From Aquanectria penicillioides (lineage: Eukaryota > Ascomycota > Sordariomycetes > Hypocreales > Nectriaceae), in assembly GCA_003415625.1 (NCBI GenBank), contig PYIU01000006.1, forward strand, positions 1,426,001 through 1,490,000: 64,000 nt of DNA. The letters are read 5' to 3'. Of this stretch, positions 59,410-64,000 are shown in pieces. The notes under the pieces are model-generated. The model saw only the letters and a program-made list of their open reading frames with translations, did not search any database and was not told where the DNA came from. The position numbers and the translations under genes were made by a program. How positions within the stretch are numbered: the first letter of the stretch is position 1; every line of letters begins with the position of its first letter.

Positions 59410-61155
59410 TCAGATCTCGATCGTCTTCATCGATTCGTCTGCCGTCTCGGGCTGCTTCCCGTTCGTCTTGGGCGCCTCGTTCTCCTTATCCTTGAGGGGG
59501 TCTGATTCAACGCGAGGCAGCGTGCTGACCTTGGGGCCTTGCCTTCGTTGCTTTGCCGAGGCGTCTCGACCTCGACCAATTTCTCGGGTTGGATGATGGC
59601 ATCGGCAATCTCGGCAATGACCGCCTCCTCCGTCACTCTACTTAGGGGGGTTGCCTTTCCGTATCCGGGTCGCATGGGGCTCGTTAGAGGAGATGAGCCG
59701 CTGAGTCGCTGCATCGATCGGCCACGGCTGCTGTCACCAGGCTCGCTGTATGGCGAGGATGAGCGCGAACCGAGAGGTGAGTTCGATTTACCTCGCGCAG
59801 CCATAGATTTCCGGTTGGCAACTCGTCGTCCGTACTTCTGATCCATTCTCCATCGGAGAATGCTAAAGTATGAGGGCTCTACTCGCGCCTCCTTAAACTC
59901 TCGCAACTTGAGCTCATTGGTGTCCTCGTCAACAAACCACTTGCCGCTGTTGAGGTCGTCTGCAACGACGGCCATAAACGCTGACCAGGAGCGAGCCACC
60001 ACGTACTTGGTGTCGTAATCACGACCAAACAAGATAATTTGACCCCACTGGCCACCAGGACCAGGGGCCAAGTCGACAGCCAAGTTGTTGCCACCCCAGT
60101 CTCGCACCAGAGGAATCCAGCTGGGATGAGCGTAGGCCTTCTGAACCGCGTTGTGAGGCACTGAGTTTTGGCGAGAAAGGAGATCTTGTCGCCAGGCTCC
60201 AGGGTTGCCGTTGCTGCCGTTGCCACCTTGTTTTGACGAAGAGGCCTCGTTGCTGCCGCCGCCGCCGGGGGCCTTGGGGGCGCGGGTCTCGAGGCAGCCT
60301 CGAGCATATACTGATGATTGACTTTCCTCCAATTCTCCCACTCCTGCACGATCTCTTCGCAGTCCAGCAGCATAGAGCTAAATATAATTCCGGTGGGCAT
60401 TCCTCCTCGTTCCTGGCCATCGTGAACCATCAGGGAGTCTCGGACGTCCTGGGGAAGAGAGAGATCGAGTTGGTGCTCGAGCTCATTCAAGTCGTTGTTG
60501 GTGGCACCTTCACAAAGCTGATCGTACAATTCGGGGTAGTTCTCGTCGGCCCAGGTGTCTATCCGCCTCCACGAGTGTGCGACCGGCGGTGCGGGAGGAA
60601 GACCGTCCTGGAAGCTCTGCATCTGGACGTCGCCAGGGCTCTGGACTTCAAAGCCATCGCCTTGGCTAGCGTTGCGAGCAGCAATCCCCCTCAGGCCGGG
60701 AGAGTAGGGAGCGCCAGTTGAAGGACTGGTGGGCGTGTAAAGGGAGTTACCAGACGGGTTAACACCGTTGGCGGGTGATGCGCGACCAGACTCATCGGAG
60801 TAGGGGGAGGTGACGTCGTTTCGCGAGTCGGAGGCGGTGGCTACACCTGTGAGGATGTCACTCCGGCCATTCTGGAGAGGTACGTGGCGGCCAGTGCGAT
60901 AAGGGGAGTCGAATGTAGAGTCTGTGAAGATTGATTCATTAGCATCCAAAGCTATGGGTATAACGACTACGAAGGAAGATAGTGCATACGTCTGTCATTG
61001 CTGGTCATAGCATGCCAGATTGAGCGGAAGGCAGAACCGAAGCTGTAACAAGAGTGAATGGTTAGCGGCTGTGGGCTGACGTCGTATGGTGATCACAGGG
61101 TTGGGATCGGGATTGATTTGGGGACGGGATGCAGGGCGACGACTTACGAGGCCAT
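59410..61155 (-). CDS. KNR4: KNR4/SMI1-type cell-wall and glucan-synthesis regulator
   Basis: Exons 61155-61148 (8 nt: ATG GCC TC), 61042-60990 and 60921-59410; introns 105 and 68 nt; about 524 residues. The start MASFGSAFRSIWHAMTSNDR appears only after both splices. Residues about 130-345 form the SMI1/KNR4 (SUKH) domain: WRRIDTWADENYPELYDQL, LPQDVRDSLMVHDGQE, WIPLVRDWGGNN, VDLAPGPGGQWGQIILFGRD and SGKWFVDEDTNELKLREF. Disordered Ser/Pro-rich regions flank it. In yeast the protein links the cell-integrity MAP kinase pathway to wall synthesis at the bud neck. Two single-base steps break the frame, one in the G runs at 60267-60280 and one at 59533-59536. Adding one base at each restores SNEASSSKQGG and KVSTLPRVESDPLKDKENEA through to the stop at 59410. 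Both are read as homopolymer errors. Confidence 0.9.
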
Positions 61156-62958
61156 GATGGCAGCAACAGGGGCCTCCGGACCAGAGAAGCACTGGATTCA
61201 AAAGGAGGACGCGAGCCTGTTGCTGTTGCTTTGTGATGCTGGACGGGCGGTCTCAATGGATGGGAGGGTTGATGTCCAGGTACAGAGAGGACAAAGTCAA
61301 CAAGAACCAAAGGTTGAGCTGAGCAGAGTCGCGGTCGCGAGTGTTGGTCGTGGGTCGAGTCACGGGGAGAGAAGCGCCAGTTGTACTGTACGTAGTGCGC
61401 TGAGAGGTGCGCTGCCACTCTGACAATCCAGGGGAATGGAGCTCTGGAAGAGAGAGAAACAGAGCGACGAGGGATGAGGTGGCTTTTCCCGCTCGGACGC
61501 GTGGGGTCGGGAGTCGGGGGGGCCCTTTTTAGAGGGGGGACCTTCGGGGTTGGGGAGGTTTTGATGGCCTGTGGTGGCTGTTTTGTCGCGATGGAGGGTG
61601 AAGAAGGGAGAGAGAGCAAGGAGGAAAAAGAAAGGAAAAAGGGAAGAAACAAGCCGGAGACGACGAGAGAGGAGCGATGGCGGCCTCTGCAGCAGGAGGA
61701 TTTTGGAGAGAGAACGAGAGCGCCAAAGGAGGCAAATGGCGGGAAGGATTCGATGGGAGCGACAGAGGATGAATGATTCAAGATCAAGCAAGGTCGAGCC
61801 CGCCGGCCAACAAGGAGACCGCGCGCGACAGAGAGGCAGAGGTGATGGGCAACCCCTGTCAATCAATCGAGCAATGAATGGATCCCGTTGTCTGCTATGG
61901 GTTGCTGTGGGTGGCACACACTCCCGGGTCGGTCGCGGTATGTGGGTGGGCTTCTCCTGTTGTTGATTGTCTTGTCCAGTCTGGAGCGCGGTGGAATTTT
62001 TCGGTGGAGGCCCAGCTGTCGTTTATAGGCTAGGCTGGTTGTCCACTGGGAGATGTCCCCAGTTCGGCTTAGAGAATCCCCCTGAAAGATACAAGCGGCC
62101 GGGTACTGGATAGGGGGCGGGGATGCGATTGACGTTTGATGATTTACAGACTGGGGCGGCCGTATGTTGTTTTTCTTCCCCTATCAAGGACGACTGGCGG
62201 CAGTGTCATGGATACCTATTGAATTGGGAAACAAAAGAGAAAAGCCGGAAGGAACGGCAGGACACACAAGAGACTAGAAGAAACGGAATAATAGACCAAG
62301 AAAAGAAAAATAGACACGAGGTGGAGAGTGGGAGTTACGTGGAATAAAACGGGACACACACACGTACCCTCATCTGGTACTTCGTACTTTTGGACCACAC
62401 GCACACCAACATGCGTGCACACGCCGCACACACCACTATCAAGAGCGAGAGAATGAGAGTGAGAGAGCCTGTGTGTGTGTGTGAGTGGAGGGGCGGCAGT
62501 ACGGTAGAAAGGGGATACAGCAATTTGAGGAACCACTGAAATTCAACTAAAATGTTCAAAGGTCAATGGGACCCCGGTCGCCTTTGGGGACCCCCCCCAA
62601 CGATGCAACCGTCTGTGGTCTTTGAATGAAGGAGCGTAGGATTGGGGTTGTGGCCCGGTTTGGCTGTGACCGAGAAATAGAGTGTGCATTGATGAGCGAG
62701 CAAGGGAAACCGGATTTCAGCACCGCCGGCACAATCTGCCATGGCGGCGTCTGCTCCGTAGATCAGTTTGGGCCCTACGCAGTCCACGTACCGAGTTTTG
62801 ACCAAGATTCAAGGACCATGCAACCCCTCCTCTGAGTGATCACCCTGTTCAAGCCTCCATTAGGCCGTAGTACCGCTGGACTCGGACGCACTACAACGCA
62901 TGGCGAGGCTCGCTTGCAACTGGCAATTCGCAAAACCGACATGGAGGCACCCGCCGAG

Positions 62959-62999
62959 CCATACCATACCATACCATACCATCCCATCCCATCCCGTCC
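62959..62999. repeat. CCATA/CCATC pentanucleotide microsatellite
   Basis: Four CCATA units pass into CCATC and then CCGTC-like units. It is a simple repeat in noncoding DNA. Confidence 0.9.
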
Positions 63000-63289
63000 G
63001 TCCATTCATTATCTCCACTCCGCTCTTCGCATGCTATTTTAGCGGGTGGGAAGGGCCATGTTTCGAGACAGCCGGGGCGAGCGGCGAAGGCTTGCATTTG
63101 CATTGGCACACAGACGTGGACACGGACGGCGGGGACACCATCGAGGGCGCCATAGAAGAAATGGCAATGGCGTCGATGGCACCGATGGGACGCATGCAAG
63201 GTACCAACGCCGCTAGTCAGTAGTGACAGCATGAGGCATGAGGCGATGCCTGTGCGTGTGTGGTGCGGTGTGTCTGCGCGCGCGCGTTG

Positions 63290-63325
63290 TGCATCTCTGC
63301 ATCTCTGCGTCTCTGCGTCTCTGCA
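63290..63325. repeat. 8-bp tandem repeat TGCATCTC/TGCGTCTC
   Basis: Two copies of TGCATCTC followed by two of TGCGTCTC and a partial unit, directly after a GCGCGCGC run. Confidence 0.9.
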
Positions 63326-64000
63326 TGTTTGCGTGCGCGTTAGGCTCTGCAAGTCCTCGGCAAGCTCAATGAAATGTCTGGTCTGTATTGTGCGCGTGTT
63401 GCCGTCCAGTCTCCATAACCCGTAACCCATAACCCATGATCCATCTCCATCCATGCACGCTGGGCCACGGACCACTGACAGCTGTGAAATCAAGCCTCAG
63501 GGGCTCCATTCAAATCCCCGTTAGGACCTTCAGATCCATGGGCATTCTCCCAGGTTTGCGCGTGCGTCTACGTATTTGCGCCGCTGTAGTACGTATGACC
63601 CAATTTCTTTTCCAGTGGACACGGTGAAGGGAAAAAGAAAAGCTGGCGCGCCGTAGGATAAAAAAAGAAATGCCACAGCTCCACATGTTCCATCGAAAGA
63701 ACAAAGGACCATCCCGAGCAATAGCACAACACGACTGCCGTGGGTTAACTTGGCAGCCAAGCGGATGATCTGACGGAGTGGCCGATCCGATCCAGCTGAG
63801 CTCCATGTCACTGAACGACGCTATGCAGGCATCAAGCCATGGATGCGACTGCTGCAGAGTGCACGCAACACAGCCTCGGATCATCGCCTGAATTTAAGCT
63901 CCCCCCTCTGAAACCATTGAGCTAGCTGCTTCTCGGGACCTGATTCTAGACCACCTCGACTGCAACCATTGTGACAGAGGATGAGACAAAAGGCGGTAGG

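Larger units (their letters stand above)
61156..64000. other. Gene-free right end, KNR4 promoter and repeat-rich flank
   Basis: No gene could be supported in 2.8 kb. Pyrimidine-rich DNA on the minus strand just upstream of the KNR4 start probably forms a long leader. Further right there are several microsatellites, two listed separately, plus CA/TG runs near 62350-62490. Open frames here (for example 61062-61862, -) are Ser/Pro/Arg-rich and unconserved. Confidence 0.45.

Noticed and set aside
61062..61862. Long minus-strand frame upstream of KNR4
   Set aside because: Ser/Pro/Arg-rich translation of a pyrimidine-rich leader that overlaps the KNR4 first exon and intron; no conserved sequence.
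1..64000. Secondary metabolite cluster, CRISPR array, viral or integrated element
   Set aside because: No polyketide or peptide synthase, direct-repeat/spacer array, integrase, reverse transcriptase or transposase frame was recognised on either strand.

Overview
The window looks like nuclear DNA of a filamentous ascomycete, most likely a sordariomycete and perhaps Hypocreales. The grounds are short spliceosomal introns (mostly 49-105 nt, GTRNGT donors, CTRAC branch sites), long multidomain fungal genes, a fungal-type TRA1 of about 3,840 residues, a chitin-type AA11 lytic polysaccharide monooxygenase, KNR4/SMI1, and fungus-restricted DUF3684, DUF3433 and DUF1757 families. No rRNA, tRNA, CRISPR array or intact transposon was found.

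Layout. 1-270: C-terminal RS/RD tail of a partial gene. 0.8-2.0 kb (-): BTB/POZ protein. 2.9-8.2 kb (+): very large GHKL-ATPase/DUF3684 protein. 9.0-9.3 kb (+): small membrane protein. 9.8-11.2 kb (-): eIF2B delta. 13.2-14.6 kb (+): ornithine acetyltransferase. 14.8-15.6 kb (-): imidazoleglycerol-phosphate dehydratase (HIS3). 16.1-18.0 kb (+): APC6/Cdc16. 18.2-18.6 kb (-): a possible small gene relic. 19.2-29.0 kb: an accessory island of two tandem paralogous Myb/ankyrin/zinc-finger genes with a small opposite-strand gene between them. 29.9-30.4 kb (+): DUF1757 protein. 30.7-33.1 kb (-): acetoacetyl-CoA synthetase. 33.9-45.6 kb (-): TRA1. 46.7-47.3 kb (+): AIG2/GGCT-like protein with an 8-nt microexon. 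47.3-51.4 kb: a gene-free block. 51.4-52.5 kb (+): AA11 LPMO. 53.0-56.8 kb (-): double DUF3433 membrane protein. 59.4-61.2 kb (-): KNR4/SMI1. 61.2-64 kb: gene-free and repeat-rich.

Most genes are conserved housekeeping functions in amino-acid synthesis, translation control, cell cycle, SAGA/NuA4 recruitment and cell-wall signalling. They are not co-transcribed, and HIS3/APC6 and BTB/DUF3684 are head-to-head pairs. The least described part is the 19-29 kb island. The two paralogs share a C-terminal Cys/His finger and ankyrin core but differ at the N-terminus: the downstream copy has a Myb/SANT domain, and the upstream copy has three 36-residue repeats carrying PPSY motifs in that place.

Sequence quality matters for any reader. 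At least eight otherwise conserved reading frames are broken by a single base, usually one base too few in a short homopolymer (mostly G/C). This fits uncorrected sequencing error better than gene decay, so those genes are called as functional with the break noted. Exon coordinates come from splice signals and conserved protein motifs read by eye; no alignment was run.
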